From assembly GCA_964529445.1 (NCBI GenBank), contig CAZGWJ010000101.1, positions 1 to 9,124 of the forward strand: 9,124 nt of DNA, in the 5' to 3' direction. Position numbers and translations under genes: made by a program. This document shows, in pieces, positions 1 through 5,995 of this stretch; position 1 is the first letter of the stretch; each line of letters begins with the position of its first letter. The notes below the pieces were generated by a model that made no database searches, was not told the origin of the DNA, and saw only the letters and a program-made list of their open reading frames with translations. The DNA comes from CAZGWJ01 sp964529445 (GTDB taxonomy: Bacteria; Oederibacteriota; Muellerivitia; Muellerivitales; Muellerivitaceae).

Positions 1-1
1 C

Positions 2-1054
2 TTCTTCAACGCCATCACCAAATCCTCGGCACCCGCCGAGAACTACCCCTTCTGCACCATCGATCCCAACGTGGGCATCGTGCCCGTGCCGGACCCCCGC
101 ATCGACCGGCTGGCCGAGATCGAGAAGTCGGGGCGCAAGGTCCCGGCGGTCGTGGAGTTCGTGGACATCGCGGGGCTCGTGAAGGGCGCCAGCCAGGGCC
201 AGGGGCTGGGCAACAAGTTCCTGTCCCACATCCGCGAGGTCGAGGCCATCGCCATGGTGGTGCGCTGCTTCGAGGACCCCAACGTGGTGCACGTGGAGGG
301 TTCGGTGGACCCCGTGCGCGACGCCGAGACCATCCTGGCGGAACTGTGCCTGGCGGATTTGGAGACCGTGGACAAGCGCCTGGAGAAGGCGGGCAAGGGC
401 AAGCGCGGCGGGGACCCCGAGGCCGTGATGGAATCGAACCTCCTGGAGACGATCCGCGAGGCCCTGGGCAAGGGGCGGTTGGCCAAGAGCGTGGCCTTCG
501 AGAAGCCCGAGGAGCGCAAGAAGGTGGCCGAGTTCCAACTGCTCACGAACAAGAACTTCCTGTACGTGGGGAACCTCTCCGACAAGGACCTGGGGGACCC
601 CGGGAAATGCGCCCACTACCAGAAGATCGTGCAATTCGCGGCGGGGCGGGGGGAGACCTGCCTGCCCATCTCCGCCAAGATCGAGGCCGAGGTGGCCGAA
701 ATGGACGACGCCGAGGCCGCGCAACTCCTGGCCGACTACGGCGTGAAGGAGCGCGGCCTGCACGCCGTCATCCGCAAGGGCTACGAGATCCTGGACCTCA
801 TCTCGTTCTTCACGGCCGGGGAGATGGAGTCGAAGGCCTGGACCATCAAGAAGGGGACGCTGGCGCCCGCGGCGGCGGGGAAGATCCATTCCGACATCGA
901 GAAGGGGTTCATCCGGGCCGAGGTTTATTCCTACGAGGATCTCGATGCCGCCGGTTCGACGGCCAAGGCCCGCGAGGCGGGGAAGTTGAGGGTCGAGGGC
1001 AAGGAATACGTGATGCAGGACGGCGATGTGGTTCACTTCAGATTCGCTGTTTGA
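2..1054 (+). CDS. ychF: Redox-regulated/translation-associated ATPase YchF (OLA1 family), 5'-truncated by window edge
   Basis: YchF/OLA1 is a cytosolic P-loop NTPase of the Obg/TRAFAC class that prefers ATP, binds ribosomes and is linked to translation and stress responses (family knowledge). The reading frame is open from base 2, giving 350 visible residues. E. coli YchF has 363, so about 18 residues, including the P-loop, lie left of the window. Visible signatures are the NYPFCTIDPNVG segment after the P-loop (switch I), the G3 motif DIAGLVKGAS (164-193), a helical insert, a G4-position motif NLSD (572-583), and a complete C-terminal TGS domain with FFTAG, AWTI, AAGKIHSDIEKGFIRAE and the closing DGDVVHFRF. 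The G4 position is usually NxxE in this family; here the glutamate is aspartate. The ATG at 71 lies inside the conserved domain and is not the true start. The gene converges on the MFS gene, 206 bp away. Confidence 0.96.
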   Translation, partial: FFNAITKSSAPAENYPFCTIDPNVGIVPVPDPRIDRLAEIEKSGRKVPAVVEFVDIAGLVKGASQGQGLGNKFLSHIREVEAIAMVVRCFEDPNVVHVEGSVDPVRDAETILAELCLADLETVDKRLEKAGKGKRGGDPEAVMESNLLETIREALGKGRLAKSVAFEKPEERKKVAEFQLLTNKNFLYVGNLSDKDLGDPGKCAHYQKIVQFAAGRGETCLPISAKIEAEVAEMDDAEAAQLLADYGVKERGLHAVIRKGYEILDLISFFTAGEMESKAWTIKKGTLAPAAAGKIHSDIEKGFIRAEVYSYEDLDAAGSTAKAREAGKLRVEGKEYVMQDGDVVHFRFAV

Positions 1055-1150
1055 CGATATGGCGGTGGTCTTGAAATTTGCCCGAGCCACTTTCGACTGA
1101 TCCGATTCAAAAATCCGTCCCCGAAAGAATTTCAAAGGCCTTTTAGATTC

Positions 1151-1174
1151 CCCCTCGCCCGCAAGGGGAGAGGG
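1151..1174. terminator. Hairpin between convergent ychF and MFS genes, possible bidirectional terminator or REP-like unit
   Basis: CCCTC (1152-1156) pairs with GAGGG (1170-1174). After one G-A mismatch, CCC (1158-1160) pairs with GGG (1166-1168) around a GCAAG loop. The site lies where both convergent genes should end. No T-run follows the stem on either strand, so it is not a canonical intrinsic terminator. Related CCCTC...GAGAGGG sequences are, from general experience, dispersed intergenic repeats in many environmental genomes, so a REP-like role is equally possible. Confidence 0.25.
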
Positions 1175-1210
1175 AAAGATTCATTTGCCGGGGTTATAGA
1201 AGAAAACGGA

Positions 1211-1234
1211 TTCGCCCTTCTTCGCGGCTTCGCG
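1211..1234 (+). repeat. Short octameric array of the CTTCGCG family
   Basis: Three roughly 8-bp units read TTCGCCCT (1211-1218), TCTTCGCG (1219-1226) and GCTTCGCG (1227-1234). The same word recurs at 7160-7183 and, inverted, at 7013-7037, so this is a dispersed word family and not chance. It lies in the gap between the convergent ychF and MFS genes, 27 bp beyond the MFS stop codon. No coding role is visible. Confidence 0.55.
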
Positions 1235-1260
1235 TTGGATGTGTATTTTCCGGATGCCGG

Positions 1261-2472
1261 TTATCTCGGGATTTTACCGTGTTTTGATATTATCGACGCG
1301 ATCAGCAAGATCATCGTGAAGAGGATAAGGAGGGCCCCCGTGATGGCCTCGACCGAGACCCTCCGGGCCAGCACGCCCAACAACGCGGGGATGACCGCCG
1401 AGCCCAATCCCGCCATGGACATCTGGATACCAATAGCGTTGTTCTCGTGACGCCTTCCAACCCGATCCCTCGTGCCCGACACCAGCGCCGGGAACACCGG
1501 GGCGATGGCGAAACCGGTTAGTACCATCCCTGCCAGGCTCACGGTCGGGTTCAGGTTCGCCCAGAGAAGCAGGGACCCCAGGACGGCCAGTCCGAGACTG
1601 CCCGTGACCAACCGGTTGGGATCCCAACGATGGGTGAGGAACCCGGAAAGGATCCGACCGACGGTGAACAGGGCATAGAAACCGCCTGCCACGAGGCCTG
1701 CCGGAACGGGAGCGACGCCCCGCGCCTCGGTCAAGAGGGTGTAGGCCCAGAACCCCAGCCCGATCTCGGCGCCCGAATACAGGAAGAAGAGGATGAATCC
1801 GCGCCAGGCCGGCCCGAAGGTGAGCGTCGACAGGAGCGGGGTGTCGATCCCCTCGTTGTGTTGGCGGGGGTTCGGCCGGGTGGCGTCGAATCGCTTCCAT
1901 TCATGAGCCGACAGGACGAAGGCGGTGGCCAATCCAAGCTGAAGTGCGCCGACCGTCAGGTATCCCGGCCGCCAGTCCCCATAGAGGTTGAGACCCACCG
2001 TCATGAGAAGGGGGCCCGTCATCACCCCGATCCCGTAACTGGCGTGCAGCCAATGCATCTGCCGTTCCTCGAGACGGGTTGCCACGTAGGTGTTCAGTCC
2101 CGCGTCGATGCCGCCGGCCCCCAGACCGGCGATCAGGATCACGGCGGCGAACCAGGTCCAGGTGGGGACCAGGCAGTTCACGAGGAGGGCCGCCCCCGTG
2201 AGGGAACAGGAGAGGGTCAGAAGGCCGCTGATGGAGAGCCGGGCGAGGAGACGCCCCGAAAGGAAGCTGGAGAGGAGGTAGCCGACCGTGCCGGTGATCA
2301 TGGCCAGACCGATGGCGTCGATGGGGACCCCGAAACCCTTGCGCATGGTCGGCCAGGCGACGCCGAAGAGCCCGTCGGGCATGCCGAGGGCGATGAAGGC
2401 GGCGTAGACGAGGAAAAGGATGAGGAAGGCGGGCCGGGGGATCTGCCGGGCGTGGTCGGGGGATCGATTCAT
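1261..2472 (-). CDS. Major facilitator superfamily transporter (FHS/BSC6-like), substrate unknown
   Basis: This is a 403-residue inner-membrane carrier of normal length for a 12-helix MFS protein. A short polar N-terminus is followed by a first hydrophobic helix (about residues 14-32), and hydrophobic helices continue to the C-terminus, with a central hydrophilic loop near residues 193-212 (EWKRFD onward). The GRLLARLS segment (73-80) occupies the loop 2-3 position of MFS motif A, and a related HRWDPNRL loop is present in the second half. GGIDAGLNTYV (120-130) and LHASYGIGVMTGPLL (142-156) resemble the fucose permease/FHS and bypass-of-stop-codon (BSC6, YbjJ-like) branch. The substrate cannot be read from sequence. 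The ATG at 2472 has no strong ribosome site. It starts 83 bp after the end of the SLC12-like gene on the same strand, so co-transcription is plausible, but a heptamer array fills that gap. I found no convincing promoter of its own. Confidence 0.88.
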   Translation of the reverse strand: MNRSPDHARQIPRPAFLILFLVYAAFIALGMPDGLFGVAWPTMRKGFGVPIDAIGLAMITGTVGYLLSSFLSGRLLARLSISGLLTLSCSLTGAALLVNCLVPTWTWFAAVILIAGLGAGGIDAGLNTYVATRLEERQMHWLHASYGIGVMTGPLLMTVGLNLYGDWRPGYLTVGALQLGLATAFVLSAHEWKRFDATRPNPRQHNEGIDTPLLSTLTFGPAWRGFILFFLYSGAEIGLGFWAYTLLTEARGVAPVPAGLVAGGFYALFTVGRILSGFLTHRWDPNRLVTGSLGLAVLGSLLLWANLNPTVSLAGMVLTGFAIAPVFPALVSGTRDRVGRRHENNAIGIQMSMAGLGSAVIPALLGVLARRVSVEAITGALLILFTMILLIASIISKHGKIPR

Positions 2473-2503
2473 GGACTTACAATAACATCATTGCGTCGGC
2501 CGA

Positions 2504-2538
2504 TATTTCCTCTTTTCAATATCCGATTTTCCGTTTTC
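2504..2538 (+). repeat. Heptameric array, GATTTTC family, between SLC12-like and MFS genes
   Basis: Five 7-bp units can be phased: TATTTCC (2504), TCTTTTC (2511), AATATCC (2518), GATTTTC (2525) and CGTTTTC (2532). Units 2, 4 and 5 are close to a GATTTTC consensus; units 1 and 3 are degenerate. The array is AT-rich against a GC-rich background and lies within the 83-bp gap between two leftward transporter genes, 17 bp from the SLC12 stop. The same word forms the inverted pairs at 4992-5082 and 8056-8165. Only one orientation is present here. Confidence 0.65.
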
Positions 2539-2555
2539 CGAAAGCGTTTGCCCTG

Positions 2556-4760
2556 TCAGGTGAAGATGGCCTTGAAGTCCAGCTCCTCGCCCGCCAGGCA
2601 GAAGACCGACCTCGGGTATTCCTTCGATAGCCGCAGGACGTTGCGGTAATACACCGCGTATTGCGCGGGGGTTTCTCCCTCCTCGGGGGGTCTCAATCCC
2701 AGGATCAGCAGGTCCGAATCGTCCGTGTATTTCGCGATGGTATGCAGGGGATGGACCTCCTCCTCGCCGGGAAGGACCCGGTACCCGGCCTGGATGCGTC
2801 CGTTCAACACGAACTCGCGCAGGCGTTTCGTCTCGTGCTCCTGTTCCTCGGGATCCCGGTAGAGGGTGTTCAGGCGAAGGCGGGACTTCCGCCATTCGTC
2901 GCTGGTCTGGATCATGTAGGCCATGGCCAGCATGAAACCGTCGGAGGCCGAGCGACTGCCCCACCAGATGTCCACGTTCCTCTTCCGGGTGTCGGGGCGG
3001 GGCGGTCGGGTGCCCTCCCGGATGAGCATGATGTTCTTGTCCCGCCGGTGGATGTCCAGGAGGACCCCCGCGAAGTCCTCGATGTCCTCCTCCTTCTCGT
3101 TGAAGCCCAGGACGATGGTGTTCGCGGTCAGGGGGCCGATGCCGTAGGTGGCGACCAGGGATCGGACGCCCGAGAAGAAATCCTCCGCCGTGGAGATCTC
3201 CACCAGGGCGGGTACGTTCTTGGAGGTCAGGAAGCGCTGGACGGTCTGTTCCATGTTCTCGAGGCGGTCGGGTCCGAGGTCCTTCCGGGACACGATGGCG
3301 GCCACGGTCAGGAAGCCCTGCCCGTGTGTGATCCAGTCGGCCAGTTCGACGAGGTGCCAGCGCGTGGTGGGGGAGCCGCTCAGGACCAGCAGGTGGGGCC
3401 TCCAGGAGCGCGGGTTCTTGCCGAACCGGTGCAGGGTGTAGATGCTCTGGCGCGCGAGGAAGATGACGATGGATCGGCGGAAATCGGACCAACGCGGTTG
3501 GATGTTCTGGCGCATCATGAGCAGGTAGACCGCCGTCACGAGGAACAGGGCGATGAAGGTGGCGCCGGCGTCGATCATGAACATGGCCCCCAGGCAGGCC
3601 GCCGCCCCGGCGAGGGAGAGATACCAGGGGCTTTTGAACTGGGGCCGCCACGAGGGGTTGCCGATGAGACCCTCCAACCCCGCGGAAAGGTTCAGGAGGC
3701 CGTAGGAGGTCAGGAAGAACATGGAGAGGACGGGGCCGATGACGTTCAGCCCCCCCATTGTGATGCCCCAGGCCGCGATGAGGATGGTGACCGACGTCGC
3801 GAGGCGCGGGGTGGCGTTGGGCCCGTCCGTCCGGGCCAGGAACCGCGGCACCACGCCGTCCTGCGCGAGGGCCTGGAGGGTGCGGGGTGCGCCCAGGAGG
3901 GAACCCAGGGCGCTGGAAAGGGAGGCGCCCCAGAGTCCCGCCACGAAGGCCGGCAGGAAGACGGACGTCTGGGCCATGACCAGCGAGTTCGCGATCAGGT
4001 CGTCGGCGGAGGCCCTTCCCGAGATCATCACCGCGAGTCCCAGGTAGATCGCCCATCCGGTGAGGACGGCGCCGATCGTTCCCCAGGGCAGGGAACGGGA
4101 GGGGTTCTTCAACTCGCCGGACATGGCCAGCCCGGCCTCGATGCCGGTGACGGCCGGGAAGAAGACCGCGAAGACCGCCCAGAAAGGCAGGTGCGGCATG
4201 GAGGGGATCGCCGGGACCGCGGCGGGCGAGGGGTGGCCGAGCGCGAAGGAGACCAGGGACGACGCGATGAGGACGAAGATGAGCAATTGAGCTCGCAAGG
4301 CCAGGTCCGCGGAGATATAGGAAAGGATCCCGAGGACGATGAGGCCCCCCACGGAGGGCAGGACGGGGTCCAAGCCCGGGAAGAACAGCTTGAGGGATTC
4401 GGAGAAACCGGCCAGGTAGAAGGAGATGCCCAGGGTCTGCGCGAGGTAGAGGGGCAGGCCGACCGCGGCGCCCGCCTCGAACCCGAAGGAGCGGGAGATC
4501 ATGTAATAGGCGCCGCCGCCCCCGATGCGCATGTTCGTGGCCGTGGCGGAGATCGAGAGGCCCGTCAGGAAGGTGATGGAGGAGGCCAGCGTGATGATGA
4601 CGAGGGCCCCGGCCAGTCCCGCGTGGCCGACCATCCAGCCGATGCGGAGGTACATGACCACGCCCAACACCGTGAGGAGGCTGGGAAGGAACACGCCCTT
4701 GAAGGTGCCGAAGCGGATGGCGCCGGGGGTGTGGTGGTTTCCATGGTTTGTTTCGGGCAT
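2556..4760 (-). CDS. SLC12-type cation-chloride cotransporter-like permease (APC superfamily) with cytosolic C-terminal domain
   Basis: This is a 734-residue membrane carrier of the amino acid-polyamine-organocation superfamily, closest by motif to the SLC12 (Na-K-Cl/K-Cl cotransporter) branch. The first helix region GTFKGVFLPSLLTVLG (18-33) continues to LRIGWMVGHAG. FFPAVTGIEAGLAMSG (200-215) followed by ELKNPSRSLP, and SSALGSLLGAPRTLQAL (282-298), match hallmark segments of SLC12 proteins. Helices run to about residue 415. A soluble C-terminal region (about 450-734) contains VDIWWG (596-601), which corresponds to the IDVWW segment of the SLC12 C-terminal domain. Transport of K+/Na+ with Cl- is inferred from family; amino acid transport cannot be excluded. 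An in-frame ATG exists at 4829, but the ATG at 4760 is preferred. It has GGAAG 6 bp upstream (4767-4771), the SLC12 similarity begins just after it, and the upstream ATG would precede the promoter at 4794-4822. Confidence 0.88.
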   Translation of the reverse strand: MPETNHGNHHTPGAIRFGTFKGVFLPSLLTVLGVVMYLRIGWMVGHAGLAGALVIITLASSITFLTGLSISATATNMRIGGGGAYYMISRSFGFEAGAAVGLPLYLAQTLGISFYLAGFSESLKLFFPGLDPVLPSVGGLIVLGILSYISADLALRAQLLIFVLIASSLVSFALGHPSPAAVPAIPSMPHLPFWAVFAVFFPAVTGIEAGLAMSGELKNPSRSLPWGTIGAVLTGWAIYLGLAVMISGRASADDLIANSLVMAQTSVFLPAFVAGLWGASLSSALGSLLGAPRTLQALAQDGVVPRFLARTDGPNATPRLATSVTILIAAWGITMGGLNVIGPVLSMFFLTSYGLLNLSAGLEGLIGNPSWRPQFKSPWYLSLAGAAACLGAMFMIDAGATFIALFLVTAVYLLMMRQNIQPRWSDFRRSIVIFLARQSIYTLHRFGKNPRSWRPHLLVLSGSPTTRWHLVELADWITHGQGFLTVAAIVSRKDLGPDRLENMEQTVQRFLTSKNVPALVEISTAEDFFSGVRSLVATYGIGPLTANTIVLGFNEKEEDIEDFAGVLLDIHRRDKNIMLIREGTRPPRPDTRKRNVDIWWGSRSASDGFMLAMAYMIQTSDEWRKSRLRLNTLYRDPEEQEHETKRLREFVLNGRIQAGYRVLPGEEEVHPLHTIAKYTDDSDLLILGLRPPEEGETPAQYAVYYRNVLRLSKEYPRSVFCLAGEELDFKAIFT

Positions 4761-4793
4761 ATCGGTCTTCCGGGCGGGTTTCAACGAAGGGTC

Positions 4794-4822
4794 ATTATAA
4801 GGGTTGCCGAGGGGGTGGCCAA
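4794..4822 (-). promoter_or_regulatory. Sigma-70-type promoter for the SLC12-like gene
   Basis: On the minus strand, TTGGCC (4817-4822; 4 of 6 to TTGACA) and a perfect TATAAT (4794-4799) are separated by exactly 17 bp. Transcription would begin near 4787, leaving a leader of about 27 bases with GGAAG in front of the ATG at 4760. An AT-rich repeat segment (4825-4838) lies directly upstream of the -35 box, in the position of an UP element. Confidence 0.65.
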
Positions 4823-4824
4823 GT

Positions 4825-4838
4825 TTCATCGTTCATTT
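4825..4838 (+). repeat. Two-unit heptameric repeat, CTCATTC-related, abutting SLC12 promoter
   Basis: TTCATCG (4825-4831) is followed by TTCATTT (4832-4838). These words relate to the larger array 4870-4904, in the same orientation and about 30 bp away. The segment begins 3 bp upstream of the -35 box of the leftward promoter. Confidence 0.4.
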
Positions 4839-4869
4839 TCAGGGTCGTGGCCTGGCGGTCATGCGGCTT

Positions 4870-4904
4870 CCAACTCATCGTCCCTCATTTATCATTCCTC
4901 ATTC
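4870..4904 (+). repeat. Heptameric array, CTCATTC family
   Basis: Three clear units, CTCATTT (4884-4890), ATCATTC (4891-4897) and CTCATTC (4898-4904), follow two degenerate ones (4870-4876, 4877-4883), giving 35 bp if all five are counted. Read on the minus strand the word is GAATGAG. It occurs in the upstream region of the SLC12-like gene and nowhere else in the window apart from the short copy at 4825-4838. Confidence 0.6.
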
Positions 4905-4991
4905 GCCTCCCGCGAGGGTGACGGCTGTGATTCGGTTCCCGCAGTTCCCAATCCCGTCCTCTCCTGTGAAAGCCCTGGGCCGCCTGCGGCG

Positions 4992-5082
4992 GCAAATGGG
5001 AAATATCAAACAGAAATTAGAAAATACGACACATGCGCGGGTGCATGTATTTACAATTTTCCATTTTCGATTTCCTGTTTGG
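4992..5082. repeat. Inverted pair of GATTTTC-family heptamer arrays around a 21-bp palindromic centre
   Basis: The left arm (4992-5026) phases as five heptamers ending in GAAATTA (5013) and GAAAATA (5020). The right arm (5048-5082) phases as five heptamers including AATTTTC (5055), CATTTTC (5062) and GATTTCC (5069). The arms are inverted copies of one word family: CAAACAG (5007-5013) is matched by CTGTTTG (5075-5081). The centre contains the perfect inverted repeat ACATGC (5031-5036) / GCATGT (5043-5048). The whole could form an imperfect hairpin in DNA or RNA. No T-run follows, so it is not a standard terminator. It lies between nth and the SLC12-like gene. Confidence 0.65.
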
Positions 5083-5185
5083 GCGTCGGTCCCGTATGGC
5101 GGCTTGAACAGGAGAGGACGAAAAAGAAAGAACTTTGTCACTGATTTGACTTGTTCCTGGCCTTGGAGGTTTCTTGGGTTAGTCG

Positions 5186-5220
5186 GTATCTCCTAACTAC
5201 TAACTCCTCACTCCTAACTC
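5186..5220 (+). repeat. Heptameric array, CTAACTC family, overlapping the 3' end of nth
   Basis: The units are GTATCTC (5186, degenerate), CTAACTA (5193), CTAACTC (5200), CTCACTC (5207) and CTAACTC (5214-5220), all exactly 7 bp apart. On the minus strand the word is GAGTTAG. The last unit lies inside nth: its TAG is the nth stop codon (5214-5216) and the preceding bases encode the final serine. The array is single, with no inverted partner in this window. Confidence 0.75.
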
Positions 5221-5855
5221 GCTGCCTGAAGGGCGGCGCTGGGGCACCATTTCGACAGGGTGCATTCCGCGCACTTCGGCTTCTTCGCGTCGCACACCGC
5301 TCTCCCGTGCTGGATGAGGCGGTGCGAGAAGGGGATCCACTGTTCCTTCGGCAGGGCCCGCATCAGGTCTTGCTCGATCCTGCCTGGGTCCTGTTCCCTC
5401 GTGAACCCCAGGCGGTTCGAGAGCCGGATGACGTGGGTGTCCACCACGACCCCCTCGGCTTTGCCGAAAAGATGGGCCAGCACCACGTTCGCGGTCTTGC
5501 GGCCGACGCCCGGCAGGGCCACCAGTTCCTCGATCGTCCCCGGCACCTTGCCCTTGTGGATTTCCTTCAGGGCCTTCGAGAACGCGATGAGGTTCTTCGC
5601 CTTGTTGTGATAGAACCCCGTCTTGAAGACGAGCTTTTCCACGTCCTTCAGGCGGGCCTTCGCCATCCTGTCCACGGTCGGGTAGGCCTTGAAGAGGGCC
5701 GGGGTCACGGTGTTGACGGTGGCATCGGTGCATTGGGCCGAGAGGATGACGGCCCAGACGAAGTGGAAGGGCTTCTCGTGCTTGAGGAACGCGCGCGTGT
5801 CGGGATAGAGTCGCGCCAGTTCCTTGATGATCCTAGGCATCTCTGGGTTGGGCAT
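5214..5855 (-). CDS. nth: Endonuclease III, DNA glycosylase/AP lyase with 4Fe-4S cluster
   Basis: Endonuclease III removes oxidised pyrimidines and cleaves abasic sites in base excision repair. With the ATG at 5855 the protein has 213 residues, close to E. coli Nth (211). The HhH motif LPGVGRKTANVVL (114-126) places the catalytic lysine at K120, and VDTHVIRLSNRLG contains the catalytic aspartate D139. The C-terminal cluster loop has C188, C195, C198 and C204 in the Nth spacing C-x6-C-x2-C-x5-C. The start at 5855 is chosen because GAGG lies 10 bp upstream (5866-5869) and a promoter candidate lies at 5887-5915. A longer frame from a TTG at 5915 would start inside that promoter. The last residues and the stop codon come from a heptameric repeat array, so the extreme C-terminus may not be ancestral; this is after the cluster and should not affect catalysis. 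The gene is divergent from the ABC operon. Confidence 0.96.
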   Translation of the reverse strand: MPNPEMPRIIKELARLYPDTRAFLKHEKPFHFVWAVILSAQCTDATVNTVTPALFKAYPTVDRMAKARLKDVEKLVFKTGFYHNKAKNLIAFSKALKEIHKGKVPGTIEELVALPGVGRKTANVVLAHLFGKAEGVVVDTHVIRLSNRLGFTREQDPGRIEQDLMRALPKEQWIPFSHRLIQHGRAVCDAKKPKCAECTLSKWCPSAALQAAS

Positions 5856-5886
5856 GGTATGGGCGCCTCGCAATGACTCATAAACC

Positions 5887-5915
5887 AATATCGCGGTAGG
5901 TCCGTTGAAAATCAA
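5887..5915 (-). promoter_or_regulatory. Candidate sigma-70 promoter for nth
   Basis: On the minus strand, TTGATT (5910-5915, 4 of 6 to consensus) is separated by 17 bp from GATATT (5887-5892, 4 of 6). The start would fall near 5880, giving a leader of about 25 bases to the ATG at 5855. The match is moderate, but spacing and position fit. Confidence 0.4.
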
Positions 5916-5943
5916 TCCTTGTGACCGGGTTGTCTTTAACTGG

Positions 5944-5975
5944 GGTGTTCTTCGTGCCTTGGTGTCTTCGTGGTG
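5944..5975 (+). repeat. Four-unit octameric array in the nth/ABC divergent region
   Basis: The units are GGTGTTCT (5944), TCGTGCCT (5952), TGGTGTCT (5960) and TCGTGGTG (5968-5975), each 8 bp. They share a TNGTG core, and on the minus strand read as CACGAAG/CACCAAG words. They resemble the CTTCGCG octamers at 1211, 7013 and 7160, but with TTCGTG in place of TTCGCG. The array overlaps the -35 position of the ABC operon promoter. Confidence 0.6.
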
Positions 5976-5987
5976 AGGGCCTATAAT
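5959..5987 (+). promoter_or_regulatory. Candidate promoter for the ABC operon, with the -10 box 8 bases before the start codon
   Basis: A perfect TATAAT (5982-5987) is preceded by TTGGTG (5959-5964, 3 of 6 to TTGACA) at exactly 17 bp. The predicted transcription start, about 5993-5995, almost coincides with the ATG at 5996, so the mRNA would be nearly leaderless. The only purine-rich run, GAGGG (5975-5979), lies between the boxes and could not be in such a transcript. The -35 sequence is part of the octameric repeat. Confidence 0.5.
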
Positions 5988-5995
5988 GCCGTCCC

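Larger units (their letters stand above)
4761..5213. other. 453-bp intergenic region between nth and the SLC12-like gene, packed with heptameric repeats
   Basis: No gene is supported here. It holds the SLC12 promoter (4794-4822), two CTCATTC-family arrays (4825-4838 and 4870-4904), a GC-rich hairpin (GCCGCC 4979-4984 with GGCGGC 4988-4993), an inverted pair of GATTTTC-family arrays (4992-5082) and a CTAACTC-family array (5186-5220). About 95 bp between 5083 and 5185 contain nothing I recognise. Open frames cross the region on both strands, but they read through 7-bp repeats, which shift frame at every unit, and resemble no known protein. Confidence 0.7.

Noticed and set aside
1071..1136. 8-bp inverted repeat TTGAAATT (1071-1078) / AATTTCAA (1128-1135) downstream of ychF
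   Set aside because: The spacer is 49 bp with no further pairing or repetition. A chance match in a short AT-rich gap is likely.
4761..4829. Upstream ATG at 4829 as the start of the SLC12-like protein
   Set aside because: It would add 23 residues without family similarity, and it lies upstream of the TTGGCC-17-TATAAT promoter, so it would not be in the transcript.
4979..4993. GC-rich hairpin GCCGCC/GGCGGC as an intrinsic terminator for nth
   Set aside because: It has a 3-base loop and no T-run on either strand, and lies more than 200 bp beyond the nth stop.
4899..5141. 80-codon minus-strand frame through the inverted heptamer pair
   Set aside because: It contains a repeat-derived NRKWK peptide also found in an unrelated frame at the end of the first permease gap. 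This is a signature of translated GAAAATGG repeats, not of a protein family.
2661..5144. 827-codon open frame on the plus strand opposite the SLC12-like gene
   Set aside because: It is antisense to a clearly recognisable transporter. Its translation is rich in G, E, D, R and Q with no domain, as expected for the complementary frame of a high-GC gene.
5856..5915. TTG at 5915 as the start of nth
   Set aside because: It gives a 20-residue extension absent from Nth of usual length, and the TTG is part of the candidate -35 box. The ATG at 5855 places the catalytic lysine at 120, as in E. coli.
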